The notes below the pieces were generated by a model. That model did no database searches. It worked only from the letters and a program-made list of their open reading frames with translations, and had not been told where the DNA came from. 64,000 bases of DNA from Cunninghamia lanceolata (lineage: Eukaryota; Streptophyta; Pinopsida; Cupressales; Cupressaceae): positions 7,378,001 to 7,442,000 of the forward strand of contig BSBN01000763.1 of the NCBI GenBank assembly GCA_027924645.1, written 5' to 3'. Each line of letters opens with the position of its first letter. Position 1 is the first letter of the stretch. Below, in pieces: positions 46,567 through 59,337 of the stretch. Both the position numbers and the translations under genes were made by a program.

Positions 46567-47811
46567 CACTAGTGCCCGCGCCCCTATCCTACCCTATTTT
46601 TTAGGTTTTGAATTTTGGCGGGGTGTTGGCTCCCGCCATGCACCTCGGGATTCCGATTTCAAATTTCAGTTTTTGCGCAATGTTGACACATTATTTCAAA
46701 TATTTGAATTTCTAAGGTTAGGTATTTAAAGAGAATTAAAAAACATTTTAACACACACAATCTACATGCAAGGTTTTTATGCCCCATTTTTTCTATTGAA
46801 GATCAAAAGCTCTTTAAAGATGTTGATATTTGCTATCATGGAGATATTTGATGGAGATTAGGAATCAAGACCTTGAGACTATCTTGCTCTTCCTAGGGTT
46901 TTGTCAAACCCTTTGTATGATCAGGAGAAGGGTTGAAGCCTCCAACTTGAGCTTGGGAATCCTCCTCGGATATGGCTACCTCACCTTCTTGTTCTACAAG
47001 TCTTCATTGCAATCATCTCCTTGAGGTGATGTTGTTGTTGTTTCCTTGAGTGAAATAATGTGTTGATCTTTCCTTAATGCTTGAGTCATCTAGGGTTTTA
47101 CATTTCTACATACACATATGATATATGAGCACACACATCTGTAGATCTTTATCATTGGCTATTGTTGAGGTAGAAATACCAAAGATGGGGCTTGACTGAG
47201 GCAAGCTCCTATATAGCCACAACCATCTTTCTCCCCCTTTTGTATGTGCAGGTCATATTCAAAAAGATCTGATGGAAAGGAGCAGTAGAAAGACAGATAT
47301 TGCAGATACAGTCGTCACAGAACTTTGAATTTCAACATCGTAAAATATTTGGGACAAAAGAGCGGCGCCCTAGTCTAAATGAGCATTTATTTCTGGATCT
47401 AGGAACCTCTAAGGACCCTCTGATACCTAATATAGAAGATTTCACTCATCAGAAACTTTTGGGACAAAAGAGCAGGTGCCCATGTCTGACAGGCCCTCAT
47501 TTTCTGGGTACAAACTCTCTATGATCTCTGATCTATGTTTCTATAATTTATTTGTCAATACAGGTGTGTCAGAAATCAGTCTATTTCAGTATACTTGATA
47601 ATTGGGTTTTCATTCTTTGTGAATGTTATAAGCTTATAAAAACCTAATCCAAGAATCCATTCAGTCATAGCGAGCATAAAGGAAGCCTACTTATAGCTTG
47701 ATCCTCCATAGAGAGCAAGATCGGTTCCTACTTCCTGAATGTTTAGTGAGTGAAAGAGGGACTTGATTTGGTTTAGACAAAATATCATTATCCTACTTTT
47801 TCCACCAAACA

Positions 47812-49003
47812 TTACCTAAGTGAATTTATTAAAAGGTACAATATTACACCAACATCATATATAAGTGTAACTTAGGAGGAAGCAAAAGGAAAAAGGACGG
47901 GTCTGAAAACTAGTCTTGATCAGGTACCCGTTTAAAAAAGATTCTCTCATAAATAGAGAAAGGGAGAAAATGTGTAGGAAAAATACTCCCCTCTAAAAGA
48001 GAGAACACAAGGATTGAGAAGCCTTACCAAAATTTATCCTTGAAAAAATAGGAACATGAAGAACTCAATTGAAAGAAACATGAAGTTGTAGACAACTACT
48101 ATACTACTAGAATCAAGGAACCTCCAATAAAATTAGTAGCAAAGATCAAGCACAAAGAGCCACAAATTGCATCAATGATCAAAACACTACTTGAACATTT
48201 CATAGATATAGTCAAATATGTAGATGGATCTACAGGTGATACAAACAACATTACTCAAGCATTGCATAGATATAGTCAAAGATATAGATGGCACAAAATC
48301 TACATGAGGAAAATGACATTACTCAAACATTGCATAGATGGTGAACTCACACGACTATATTGCAATAAGGAAATAACTTGACCGTTGATAATGCAAGTGC
48401 AAATAGTCTCAAAAATGCTAATCAACTAAAGAAAATAGATGGTGGCTTCCATAAACATGTATGTAGGAGTGTAGATATATGGTACATGTTCCATCCCACT
48501 AGAAAATAATGGTAACTATCATTGCATCCACCTAGTATAGAGGAATAAGGACTAGGTACATAGCTTATTCCAAAACAAAACCAAGTATTAGCACAAGTGC
48601 AAATAGTAAAACATCTCCCCATAATATTGACGAGGGAGAGGTATGGAAGCTCTACCAAAAATTATGTCACAACAAAGTAGTGCAATAAGGCCAAGAAGTA
48701 ACACCACAATGCCCAATATGAAGTACCTGCAACTAGAAAAGGGTGTGTAACAACATGGCACACATTCATGAAGGTCTACATGGTTGTGATTATGAAAATA
48801 AGGCACACACAATAAACTCCTAATGACACTTTATAAAATAATGTGAGTATTATCTCTAAAATGCAAAGACATAGTGTGGCACTTTATTTCAGTGTATTTA
48901 TAATTCTTATAGTGCATTCAAAGGATTATTACAATGTCTCAAAATGATCAAATGCTAAAAATATAGTTTTACCATAGAATTAAGAAAAATGAAAGAAACC
49001 AAC
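47812..49003. repeat. Non-coding spacer with a small tandem repeat
   Basis: No gene is seen. About 48186-48345 holds three diverged units of roughly 60-70 bp built on attactcaagcattgcatag and atagtcaaagatatagatgg. The stretch is host DNA for the retroelement inserted at 49004, and its flank continues at 55189. Confidence 0.55.
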
Positions 49004-49840
49004 TATGATGTTGGAAAAGCTACTTCTCAACTGAATGTATGAATGAAGGGATCTTTCCACTAACATTACATTAGTGTTCTATTAACAAAATCTATGTCTA
49101 TAGAACCACTTTATGCTTTAACAGAAACGGATAACAATAAATGGAATTTTGAGAAATGAAATAATAAAATGATAGAGAACCTGGAACTAGGCAGACAACC
49201 TCACTGTCTAGGATGACAATGCATAGCACGGATGTTTGTGCATCGTGTTGTAGTCTGTATTATGTTGGAATCCAAAGTTTCATACTTGCATGGCTTTGCA
49301 CGAGTTTCAATGAGTTCATGTTGACAATAGATGCAATAATCAATACACAAAATTTGAAAGATAATAAAAATAAATAGAAATGAAATCGAAATGAGGGAAG
49401 CAACAAGAAAGGGAAAAGAATGTGCAAACACTTATGTGTTTGCAATCTTCTTCACACAACCTGTAACTTTCAAAACAGAGAAAAGAGGGTTGGGCTATAT
49501 AGAGTTTTGCCTCAATCAAACCCTATTTTTGGTATTTCTACCTCAACAACAACCAGAGATTGATATGTTGATAAATAGTGTGTGCTCTTGAATTCTAAGT
49601 GCATCTAGAATTGTAGCAAGCTGTGAAAAATGAGATTTGATGGGACAATATAAATGAAATATAATTATTCTATGCAAGCAAGTGACATGCAATGATTGGT
49701 CTAAGCATGAGCAAGATAATAGAGCCATGCAAAGTGTTGATTTTAGCAGAGGTTCATTGTGAGAGAAGATCGATTGGTAAATTCAATAGAGCTTTACTAT
49801 GAAAAAAGATCCATCCCTTTGATTAATAACTCAAAGGGGT

Positions 49841-49847
49841 TTTTATA
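49841..49847 (-). promoter_or_regulatory. LTR TATA box
   Basis: The minus strand reads TATAAAA within CTATAAAAACCCCTTTGAG. The same site is kept in the other LTR at 54793-54799. This sets the expected U3/R boundary of the element at 49004-55188. Confidence 0.7.
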
Positions 49848-50819
49848 GAAAAGGAAGGAGAGAAAAAAAGCTAGGAAAAGAGTCATTTGGGCACGGATAG
49901 GCATACAAAAAAGCTCGGGATGTCGCACAAGAAAAAATGCACCTTCTTTAAAATGAGTTAACAAACTAGAAGATGTTATCAGGATGCTAGCACTTGGCAT
50001 AGACGTCTACACCTAGTACTCTAGCCCAGGAAAATTCAGGTCTTAAAAGGTCATGCTAGCTTGGGACATTGCTAGGATTAAGGTACTTTTATGATTTTTG
50101 GCTAGGAAAAGAAGAAAAGGGTCAACATAGAGATTGGGAGGCACCTATGTAGATTGAAGGCAAGGTTAATGGAGGGGACACTAAAGGGATTTCCAAATAG
50201 AGCATGAAATTGTGAACAAGCACAATTTACAACACTACATTTAGCCCCCACTTTAGCGGGCGTATGACTCTACAAGCATATGCATGCTAAAGTACAGGAA
50301 AGAAACTACTGAAAGTAAATAAGCATGAAAAGGATACCCAAAAGGATATTATAGAGGATGCAGAGCTCTTCAAGCAGAGGAATCAAACCCCCAAGCTGAG
50401 AACCTACAAAACAAATGCATTAGACAACAAAAACCTGCAAGACAATAGTGTTAGAGCATAAACCTGTAAAACCGCTATGTCGGAACATCACAAACATATA
50501 TAAACATAAAAAACACATACGTGGAGGAGAGAAACACACATCAAACAAAGAAAAATTTTGAGTCAGCAAAGTGAAAGAGACCTCAATGTAAACGTTGTCT
50601 CAATCTATGTGTCATCCCCAAAATATAACAAAAGTAAAGAAAACAACACATAGAGGAATTCTTAAATGGAGATAGAAGAATATAAAGAGTTGATCAATTT
50701 CTCAAAGGAGAGAAGACACACAAATAGACAAGGAAGCAATCAATACAGGTGAAGAAGAGTACATGACTCTAACACTAGCTTGCTATGTTGCTAAGGGTCA
50801 TGTAAATCACAATACCCTC

Positions 50820-51190
50820 ATGGATCATAGACTAGCAGGTTGCATTATGCTAGGTGACCATGGGTGTATAAAGGTAGGTCATATGAAGCACACAGACTAG
50901 CAAGATGTATTATGCTGGGTAGCTTATAGACTACACGAATCACAGACTAGCAAGTTGTATTATGCTAGGTGATCATATGCTACCAACACCTCAGGAGCGT
51001 ACCAAAAACCAACATCTTAGGGAGCATATCAAAAACCAACATCTCAGGGAGTTTATAAAACACCAACGCCACAGGGGGTGAACACTTCACGAAGCATTAA
51101 ATGTAACACCTCGGGGGGTGAATTGATAAGCTACACCTCAAGGGGTGTGAATTGATAAGCTACACTTCAGGAGGTGAATAAAGAAGGGTG
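50820..51190. repeat. Minisatellite cluster in the 3' region of the non-autonomous element
   Basis: There are three units of about 60-70 bp (cagactagcaagttgtattatgctaggtg), followed by several units of about 30 bp (aaaaccaacatctcagggag, caacgccacagggggtgaa, ctacacctcaaggggtgtga). It lies between coding remnant and 3' LTR, the same position as the arrays at 17930-18340 and 42030-42160. Confidence 0.8.
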
Positions 51191-51784
51191 CATATGTGGA
51201 TGCACATGTGAGGAGAATATATAATCCCTCTTAAAATATTAGCATGTATAATATGCAAATATTTTAAGGCACATAAAAGGAGAAGATAAAGGGAGGGGAG
51301 ATCCTTATGAAGAATGAATACCCATATAACAAGTTGTCTCTACCCCCCAAAATTAAGGTGAGGACAATCATGAAAAAGAATATTGTGTTGTTACCAAAGA
51401 AGAAGTATGATTGCACTTGAGATTGTACCACCATGAATGGCAATGAGCAAATAGAGAAATATATAGGTGCCACATAGTGGGTATCAACACAATATTCATA
51501 GAAATAGAGGAAGAATCCATGAACCGGATAGAGGTGAACCTCAATATCGCTTGTCATGGATAAGAGAGATAGGTGCTTAATCATTTAGAAGAGTGAGAGG
51601 ACATGTGTCAAGAAGTTATTGAATTTTGTCCTTCAAAATGCGACATTGACTAGTGGAATGGCTAAGCACTCGATGATCTATGCACAGAAAGGAAGTGTTG
51701 ATTGAATTTTCTTAGGAAAATTTTTCATGTAGGAAGAGGAAGAGTGATCAAGCGAGCTTTGAGAAGCCTCAACAAGATACACTC

Positions 51785-53130
51785 TTATTTAGATTGAGGA
51801 GAAGTAGGAGAAGGAAGCAACCCTTTTTGTTGTGGAGAAAGGTTTGATTTCTGAAAAGAAGAAGCCATAGAGACCTCAGACAATGGAGGAGGGGGTGTAG
51901 ACAGAGGAGGAGGCCAAAAATCTAAACATGCTATAGAAGGTAAGTACAATGTAGGTTCCACAAGGACCTTAACTCCTTGTTCCATGCACCCTAGACCATT
52001 TCCATTGTATCCATGTGTAGAAAGAATTTTGAATCCAAGCCCGTAACATGTTTCCAAATTAGAAAGAGGAGGAGAATCAACATCACTAGCCTTATCGAAA
52101 AGAGATGTGTATGCACATGTTGGAGAAGAAGCAATAGAAAAATTCATATGAGAAGAGGGATCGATTCTAATACCAGAATACAAATCCTTGTTGAATGTGG
52201 GAATGTCAGAGTGAGAAGAGTCAACCTTGTATTCACATGGCCCATGGGGGTGAAGTCTAAGGAGCCCCAATCATCACCAAGATATGCACTAGATGAGGAA
52301 GGCACATCATCATCAACAGAGGGTGATGATGGTGTTTGAGAATTTGTTGTAGAAGGTATGAAATTATAAAGAGAATAAAGAGTAGGCTTCTCGTGACCCA
52401 ATTCATCATGTTGATAGTATTTAAAGGGTTTCAAATCAACACTTATCTTATGTATTTTACCATTATGAATAAATTTAAGAGATTGATGAAGGGTAGATTA
52501 AACTATACCCATGGCATGAATCCATGATCTACTAAGAAGAAAATTATAAGAAATATTTTCTTGCATGACATGAAACTCAGTAGGTAATGTAATGAGGCCT
52601 AACGTAATAGGTAATGTGATAGTGCCTAAAGTTGAGCAAGCCACATTATCAAAACCTCTAATGGATAAATTTGAAGGAGAAATAGAATAAACATCAATTT
52701 TAAGATGATTAAGGAAGTCTAAACTGCAGACGTTAAGATCGGAACTACTATCAATAAGAGTTCACTTAATCCTAGTTGAGTTTATAGATACAATAATCAT
52801 AAGAGCATCATTTTGCTTCTGAACTTCAGCAGAAGGGAGTTTAGAGAAATGAAAAGTTATATTAGTAGAATTAGAATGAAAAACTTCAAGAATAATAGTC
52901 ATGTCTGTGGGCTTCACAGAAGATTGGATAGATATCTTCTACAAGGCTTGTTGGAGGGAACTATGATGAGAAGGTGAAACTTGTATCAGGTCCCAAAGAG
53001 AGATATTAGCTTGTGTAGTCTAAAGTTGTCTAACAAGATTATACTTTTTGGTATTCTCCACAGAAAGATGAGGAGGTGGTGGAAGAATAGGATTTAGTGG
53101 AGGAAGGGAAACAGGGATAGGAGTAGCTTT
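51785..53130 (-). pseudogene. Gag-linker, protease and G-patch remnant
   Basis: The minus strand reads ANISLWDLIQVSPSHHSSLQ (gag/protease linker, compare AQISILDLLQSSPAHR of Gypsy-2), then LIDSSSDLNVCSLDFLNHLK (protease catalytic region, DSS where D-S/T-G or DGG is expected), SIRGFDNVACSTLGTITLP, and FLLSRSWIHAMGIV (compare ILGRPWIHAM). After frame changes the G-patch follows (CYGLGFKILSTHGYNGNGLG, about 52048-51989) and a Pro/Ser-rich end at 51785. This is the only element-type protein recognised between the LTRs. Upstream frames (53313-53821) match no family I know. Confidence 0.8.
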
Positions 53131-55193
53131 TTTGTTTCACTGAGTATTATACGTCTAGACTAATGCATGGTAGTGAGGAGCCATAGGAATGTTTTGAGTT
53201 ATGGATTTAGCCACTTCTAATGAGTGATTCGAAGGTCGAGGATTTTTAAGAATACCTCAAATAGTTACCATAGGACGAGAGAGAAGGGGTAGATTAGGTG
53301 CCCTATGCACAATTATTTTAGGAGCAGAAAAAGATTTTGAACATTAATGCACTTATCCAACATCCCCTTAGTTGGTGGAATAAGTTGATTAATAATGATT
53401 GAATTAACATTATTATCCGCTTGAGAAATGCATGATGTAAGAGAAGGAACAAAAGAAGTATGATCAACATCTATCCATGAGGGATTTGATGTGAGGTGAG
53501 GCTCTTCACCTACTAATGCTTCATCTCTAGAAGGGAGAGCATTGAAATGAAGAGAGTGAGACACTTCATATACTAATGCTTCATCTCTAGAAGGGAGAGA
53601 ATTGAAATGAAGAGAAGGTAGAGTAATATTAAGAAAAGTACAATGATTTCATCCTCTTGCACCAAAATACCCTCACAAACAAAAGGAATCTTAGGAGAGG
53701 AATCAAAATAATATAGTGACATAGGATAATCTAAGTCACCATCACATGCATTAAATGGAACATCACTTTCACGAATCCTTTGAGAAAATTTGGAAAGTGA
53801 TGTAAGAAAAGAAGAGAACATGCTAATTTAGAAAAAATAGGGGAAAGATTAAGAGATGTATTACCAAATCTTGTCAAAGGAAACTCTTGATTCACTTTTG
53901 AAATAAAAATGCATGAAAAAGGAGATTTAAGTTCTTCACGTCGGGTTCAGCAAAATGTGATGTAGGAAAAGCTATTCCTCAACTGAATGTATCAATCGAG
54001 GGAGATTTCCACTAACATTACATTAGGGTTCTATTAACAAAATCTATTTCTATAGAACCAATTTATGCTTTAACAAAAATGAATAACAGTAAATGGGCTT
54101 TTGAGAAATGAAATAACAAAATGATAGAGAACCTGGCACCAGGCAGATAGCCTCACTATCCAGGATGACAGCACACAGCACAGATGTTTGTGCATCGTTC
54201 TATAATCTATATGGTGTTGAAATTGAAAGTTTCATACTTACACAACTTCACATGAGTTTCAATGAGTTCTTGTTGACAATAGATGCAATAATCAATACAC
54301 AATTTGAAAGATAATAGAAATAGATAAAAATGAAATCAAAATGAGGGAAGTGATAAGAAAAGGAAAAGAATGTACAAACACTCATGCATTTTCAATCTTC
54401 TTAGCACAACCTATAACCTGCAAAATGAAGAAAAGAGAGTTGGGCTCTATAGAGGTTCACCTCAGTCAAACCTTGTTTTTGGTATGTATAACTCGATGAT
54501 AGCCAAGGATTGATATGTTGATAAATAGTGTGTGCTCTTGAATTCTAAGTGCATCTAGAATTGTGGCGAGTTATGAAAAAATAAGATTTGATAAGATAAT
54601 AGAAATGAAATATAATTATTCTATGCAAGCAAGTGACATGCAATGATTAGTCTAAGCATGAGCAAGATAATAGAGCCATGGAGAGTGTTAATTTTAGCAA
54701 AGGTTCACTATGAGAGAAGATCAATTAGTAAATTCATCAGAGCTTCACCTATGAAAGAAGATCCATCCCTTTGAATGAAAACTCAAAGGGGTTTTTATAG
54801 AAGAGGAAGGAGAGAAAAAAGTTGGGAAAAGAGTTTTTTGAGCATGGATAGGCATGTAGAGAAGCTTGGGATTCCACGCAAGCAAAAACACGCCTTCTAA
54901 AATGAGTTGATGAATTGGAAGAGGCTATCGAGATGCCAACACATAGCATAGACATCCATGCCTAGTGCTCTAGTCTAGGCAACTTAAGGTCTTAAAAGGT
55001 CATGCTGGCTTGGGACATTGCTAGGATTAAGGTACTTTTATGGTTTTTGGCTAGGAAAAGCAAAAAGGGGTCAACATAGAGATTGGGAGGCACATATGCA
55101 GACTGAAGGCAAGTTTAAGGGAGGGGACACTTAAGTGAATGCCAAATAGAGCATGAAATTATGGGTGATCATAATTTACAATGCTACACCAAC

Positions 55194-56121
55194 ATGAAGA
55201 ACATAGAAAAATATGCACTTTCAAAAAATAGGACCCAAAAAATGATGTAGAAGCATCTAGGGTGTAAGAGCAATCTTGCATCACCCAAAAATATTTTCTT
55301 TCATGTTTGTTTGCTTCCTTATAGATTTATAATAATTATCCAGTTACTATATGATCATCACAACTAGTGTTTCTCATTGCAAAGGCATATTTGAGTTTCA
55401 AACTTGATTATAGGCATATAAAAGATCTTTATTTCAATCATGTGATAACTGTCTAAGCTTTATGACAACACTTGGTTACATTTATAAGCTCATTAGTCCC
55501 AAGGAGGTTCATTGTATGAACCATATCATGATCCAATGAATATTCTTTATCACATTCATTCTAGAAGATTTCTAGGTACATGTTACCAGGATACACATTT
55601 TATTTAGCATTGAATTTTGTGCCACCTTGTAGTTGATGCAAATCACCCCAAAGGATAAGGCTCACTATATAAGCGTCACTCATGATCTTTTGAATCTAGT
55701 TAGGTTTAGTTCTATCTCTGGAAGATTGCCATTGTTATCATTATAGAAGCTTGATAATAGATTGAGGAACATTATAACATCATTCCAGAATCCTATAATT
55801 CACACATATTTGTGGCCACATATTTTTAAGGTTGAGGCCTCATGTTGTAAGCATAGTGTCATAGACTGTAACATTTGAATATTCTAGATACATGGTTGGA
55901 TAATTATTAATTGGACCCTCTGGCCATGACTGCACCAAATGTTATTATGATGAATTTTTGCATCAGGGGAGGTCAAGGGTTTCTAATTGTAAATAGGTCA
56001 CCGAGTTTGAGGTAATCTACGAGAAGCTTGTAAATAGAGCATTGACTTTGAGGTAGTTTTCAAGAGTGGTTGTGGATAGATCACCAACCTTGAGGTAGTG
56101 TGCATTAGATCCAAGGACAAG
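55194..56121 (+). repeat. Spacer and leader before the Reina-like element, with 3-unit tandem repeat
   Basis: No gene was accepted. At about 55989-56110 three units of about 42 bp (gtaaataggtcaccgagtttgaggtaat, gtaaatagagcattgactttgaggtagt, gtggatagatcaccaaccttgaggtagt) end just before the gag start codon and may be part of the element leader. The LTR and primer site of that element were not found. Confidence 0.5.
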
Positions 56122-57590
56122 ATGCCTCCGCAAAGAGGACAAAGTGTTGTTAATGTTGCTAGAAGATGGAATAAATGTTTGAAATGATAAGAGCAATGAA
56201 GATGCAACTTGATATTGTAGAAGAAGATAGAAAGGGAGGTCATAAGCCTAGAAATGATGAAGAAATTGAAAGAAGAGAAAATGTACTAGCTACTAGATGA
56301 GATATGGAAGATGAAGGGGAAGAAGAAATGGGTCAAGAAAAAATGTTGGAAGTTATCTTCAAAATTGGTAAGACACCTAGAGTTGATATCTCTAGCTATT
56401 CTAGTAATTTAAATCCTGAGGAATTAATTGATTGGATAAATGACCTAGAATAATATTTTGAGTATGAAGAAACTGTAGATCCTAAAAGGGTTAGATTTGC
56501 TAAGACTAAGTTGAAAGGACATGTTGTTTGGTGGAAAGAAGTACAACTAGAAAAAATAGAAGAGGGAAGGAAAAGATAGAAAAATGGGATAGGATGGTGA
56601 TTACGATAAAGAATAAATTCATACATGTTGACTATAAGTTATAATTATTGAAAATATTGCAAATGAAGGATACTAAAAACATTTATAAGATGATCATTAG
56701 GACTGCACATAGTGAACCAAATAAGGAAAAGGTTCCCAAACGCATCAACAGATTGAAAGGGACTACCAAGAAGAGCTAAGCATGGTGAGATTGTAGATAG
56801 TAGAAGAAGCATACCAATTTGTACTGAAGGTAGAAGAGAGGTTGAACAAAATATTTGAGATCAAACAAAACTAATACAGAGGAAGAGGAGGAAGATTTCC
56901 AATAGGAACATATCAACATAGTGATAGAAGATCATATATAGAAGATGTTGAAGCAAGTTGAAGTAGTAGTACATATTGCAACAATAGGGGCTTGGCATTA
57001 ATACATACCACGATGAGAAAAAATATAGTAGTTCATACTACAATGATAGAATCGATGGTTCTCAAAGAGGTAGAATATATGGCAAAAGCTGCAGAAGATA
57101 TTTTAGAGGAACTTGTTTTAGATGAACAAAAGGTAATAAAGCATTTTAATATTTCCAATGTCAAGAACCATTAGAATAACTAAATTTGCTAATAAAGAAT
57201 CCAAAAGATCACAAATTCTAGTAGATTAACTAGAGATAAGTGAGTCACTGATAATCAAGAGAGCTTTGCTAAAACTAGATAGTGTGGAGAAAGAAGAACA
57301 AGTGTAGAGGAAGAATTTGTTCATGATAGTATGTAAGATTGATGGAAAGTTTTGCAAAGTTATAATAGATAGTGGAAGTACAAATAATCTAGTATCAGAG
57401 GAGATGGTTGATAAGTTGAAAATGAAGAGATTAGAACACCCTGGTCCTTATAGAGTCTCATGGTTGAAGGAAGAACATAAGGTGTTGATAAGTGAACAAT
57501 GTTTAGTAAAATTTAAGATAGGGACATATCATGATGAAGTTGTGCGATATTATGCTAGTGGATGTATGTCATTTATTATTGGGTAGACCA
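56122..57590 (+). pseudogene. Reina-like chromovirus gag and protease
   Basis: Starts MPPQRGQSVVNVARRWNKCL, then stops. The capsid region reads NLNPEELIDWINDLE, a stop, YFEYEETVDPKRVRFAKTKL and KGHVVWWKEVQLE. An Arg/Gly-rich segment follows (about 56879-56925), without a clear zinc knuckle. The protease is 57317-57586 (VCKIDGKFCKVIIDSGSTNN), with D-S-G intact, then LVSEEMVDKL. Capsid style and the IDSGSTNNLVS box match chromovirus (Reina/Tekay group) polyproteins and differ from the Tat elements elsewhere in the window. Multiple stops. Confidence 0.85.
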
Positions 57591-57959
57591 TGGTAGTATG
57601 ATAGAAAAGTTGTGCATGACGGAAGAAAAATACTTATACTATGATGAAGGATGGTAAGAAACATACCTTAGTATTGTTGAAGGAGAGATAAAGGCAAGTT
57701 TGTAGTAGCACCAAAATCTATTTAGTGGATAGACAAAAGTTCTCAAATGGTCTAAGACACAAGAATATGTGTTTCAAATTAATTCCTAGAATATGTGGTA
57801 TTGCAAGTAGAGGAGAAGCATTGCAACCAAAAAAATTAGAATTTTTGATAGAATACAAGGACATCATACTAGACAATATGCTAGATCGATTACCACTGGT
57901 AAGGAGCAATAATCATCATATGGATCTAATTTTAGGAGAAGTTTACCAAATAAGGTGGC

Positions 57960-59200
57960 ACATAGAATGACACTAGCTTAGAAAATGGAAAATTAAACTA
58001 ACAAGTGCAAGAGTTACTAAAGAAAGGTTTGATCAAAGAGAGTATAAGTCCATGTGCAATACTTGCAATAATAGTACCAAAGAAAGGAGGTGAGTGAAGA
58101 ATGTGTATAGAATTTAAAGCAGAAAATAAGATCACTATCAAGTATAGACTCCCATTCCAAGGATGGATAACATCATGGATTGTTTGAGTGGTGAAAAATA
58201 TTTCACTAAGATTAATTTGAAGAGTGGTTATCAACATATCAGAATCAGAGAGGGGGATGAATGGAAGATTGCATTCAAGACAAAGGAAGGACTATATGAG
58301 TGGTTTGTTATCCCTTCTGGGTTGAATAACACACCTAGTACATATGTAAGGTTGATGAATGAAGTGTTGAAGCAATATTTGGGTAAGTTTTTGATTGTAT
58401 ACTTAAATGATATTTGATTTTTAGTAAAGCTAAAAAGGAGTGCCTAGAGCATATTAGATTAGTGTTGCAAAGGTTGAGAGAGGAAAATTTGTTAATCAAT
58501 GTAAAGAAATGTAGTCTCATGAAGTCAAAGTTTGTATATTTTAGATTTGTAATCTTAGCAGAAGGTTTGATTATGGATCCATAAAAGTTGAGAGCAATTT
58601 TGGAGTGGCCCACATCAGTAAATGTCAATGAGGTAATATATTTTTATGGGTTAGCTAGTCTCAAGAGGAAGTTCTTTATGAATTTTAATGGCATTTGTGC
58701 ACCAATAATTGAAACTATGAGAGGAGATAAGAATGAATTCAAGTGGACATTATGAGAAAATAGAAGCTTTGAATTACTAAAAATGAAGGTGATAGAAGAA
58801 CTAGTGCTAACATTGCCAAATTTTGACAAAGTATTCCAAGTTGACTATGATGCAACTGGAAGTGCAATAGGAGTAGTATTGAGCTAGGAAGGTAGAGTAG
58901 TAGCTTATTTTAGTGAGAAGTTGAATGATGCAAGAAATAAATACTCATTATATGATCATGAATTTTATGCCATAATCCAAGCATTGAAGAAATGGAGACA
59001 TACTTATTTCCAAAAGAATTTTTGGTGTATATCAATCATTAGGCATTGCAATACTTGAATAACTAGGGTAATTTGAATCAAGTATGTTTGAGATGGGTAG
59101 AATTCGTGCAAATTTATACTTTGTGTTGAACCATGGGAGTGGGAAATCAAATAAGGTTGCTAACACATTGAGTAGGAGACAAAATTTATTGACATGGATG
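57960..59200 (+). pseudogene. Reina-like chromovirus RT and RNase H
   Basis: RT blocks: [59 protein letters not shown] and [20 protein letters not shown]. The active box is YLND (58400-58411), where YLDD is expected, followed by a TGA. A frame change leads to CLEHIRLVLQRLREENLLIN, ILEWPTSVNVNEV and GLASLKRKFFMNFNGICAPI. RNase H follows (VFQVDYDATGSAIGVVLS, stop, VVAYFSEKLNDARNKYSLYD, HEFYAIIQALKKW). There is only one RNase H, as expected for a chromovirus. Confidence 0.88.
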
Positions 59201-59337
59201 AGAATATAAGTAGTAGGATTTAATGAATTAAAGAATTTGTACGAAGCTCATCTTGATTTTGCAAAAGCATGGAAAGCATGTAAAGAAACAATAAGCATGG
59301 GAAAAAGTAAGTGGCTTGATTATTTGATTCAAATGAT

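Larger units (their letters stand above)
42993..47811 (+). repeat. 3' LTR of the third Tat-type element, split by a solo LTR
   Basis: The LTR begins TGTTATGTTAGAAATTG after the polypurine tract, is interrupted at 43238, and continues from about 46572 to about 47811. Its distal part (ttgaggtagaaatacc near 47164, then tatatagccacaaccatctt) matches the same part of the LTRs of the element at 49004-55188 (TTGAGGTAGAAATACC on the minus strand near 49543). Without the insertion it is about 1.4-1.5 kb. The exact right end is uncertain. Confidence 0.75.
49004..55188 (-). mobile_element. Complete non-autonomous Tat-type LTR element
   Basis: The two LTRs are 49004-50239 (1,236 bp) and 53956-55188 (1,233 bp), flanked by a perfect 5-bp TSD ccaac (48999-49003 and 55189-55193). 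On the minus strand, order is 5' LTR, putative primer site TGCTGAACCCGACG, gag-linker/protease/G-patch remnants, a repeat-rich region, polypurine tract CGCTAAAGTGGGGGCTAAA (50258-50240), and 3' LTR. The internal region is 3.7 kb and I can find no RT, RNase H or integrase. It must have been mobilised by proteins from a relative such as the element ending at 47811. LTRs differ at roughly one base in ten by eye. Confidence 0.92.

Noticed and set aside
43233..46571. cacta at both edges of the 3.3-kb block, read as CACTA transposon ends
   Set aside because: The two copies are direct, not inverted, and flank TG...CA termini. They are a 5-bp target duplication of an LTR.
55370..55720. Minus-strand segment reading ...ILWGDLHQLQGG..., reminiscent of the PIF1-helicase GDxxQLPP motif (possible Helitron)
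   Set aside because: Only one short motif fits and the PP is missing. There are stops on both sides, and no Rep domain or Helitron termini were seen.
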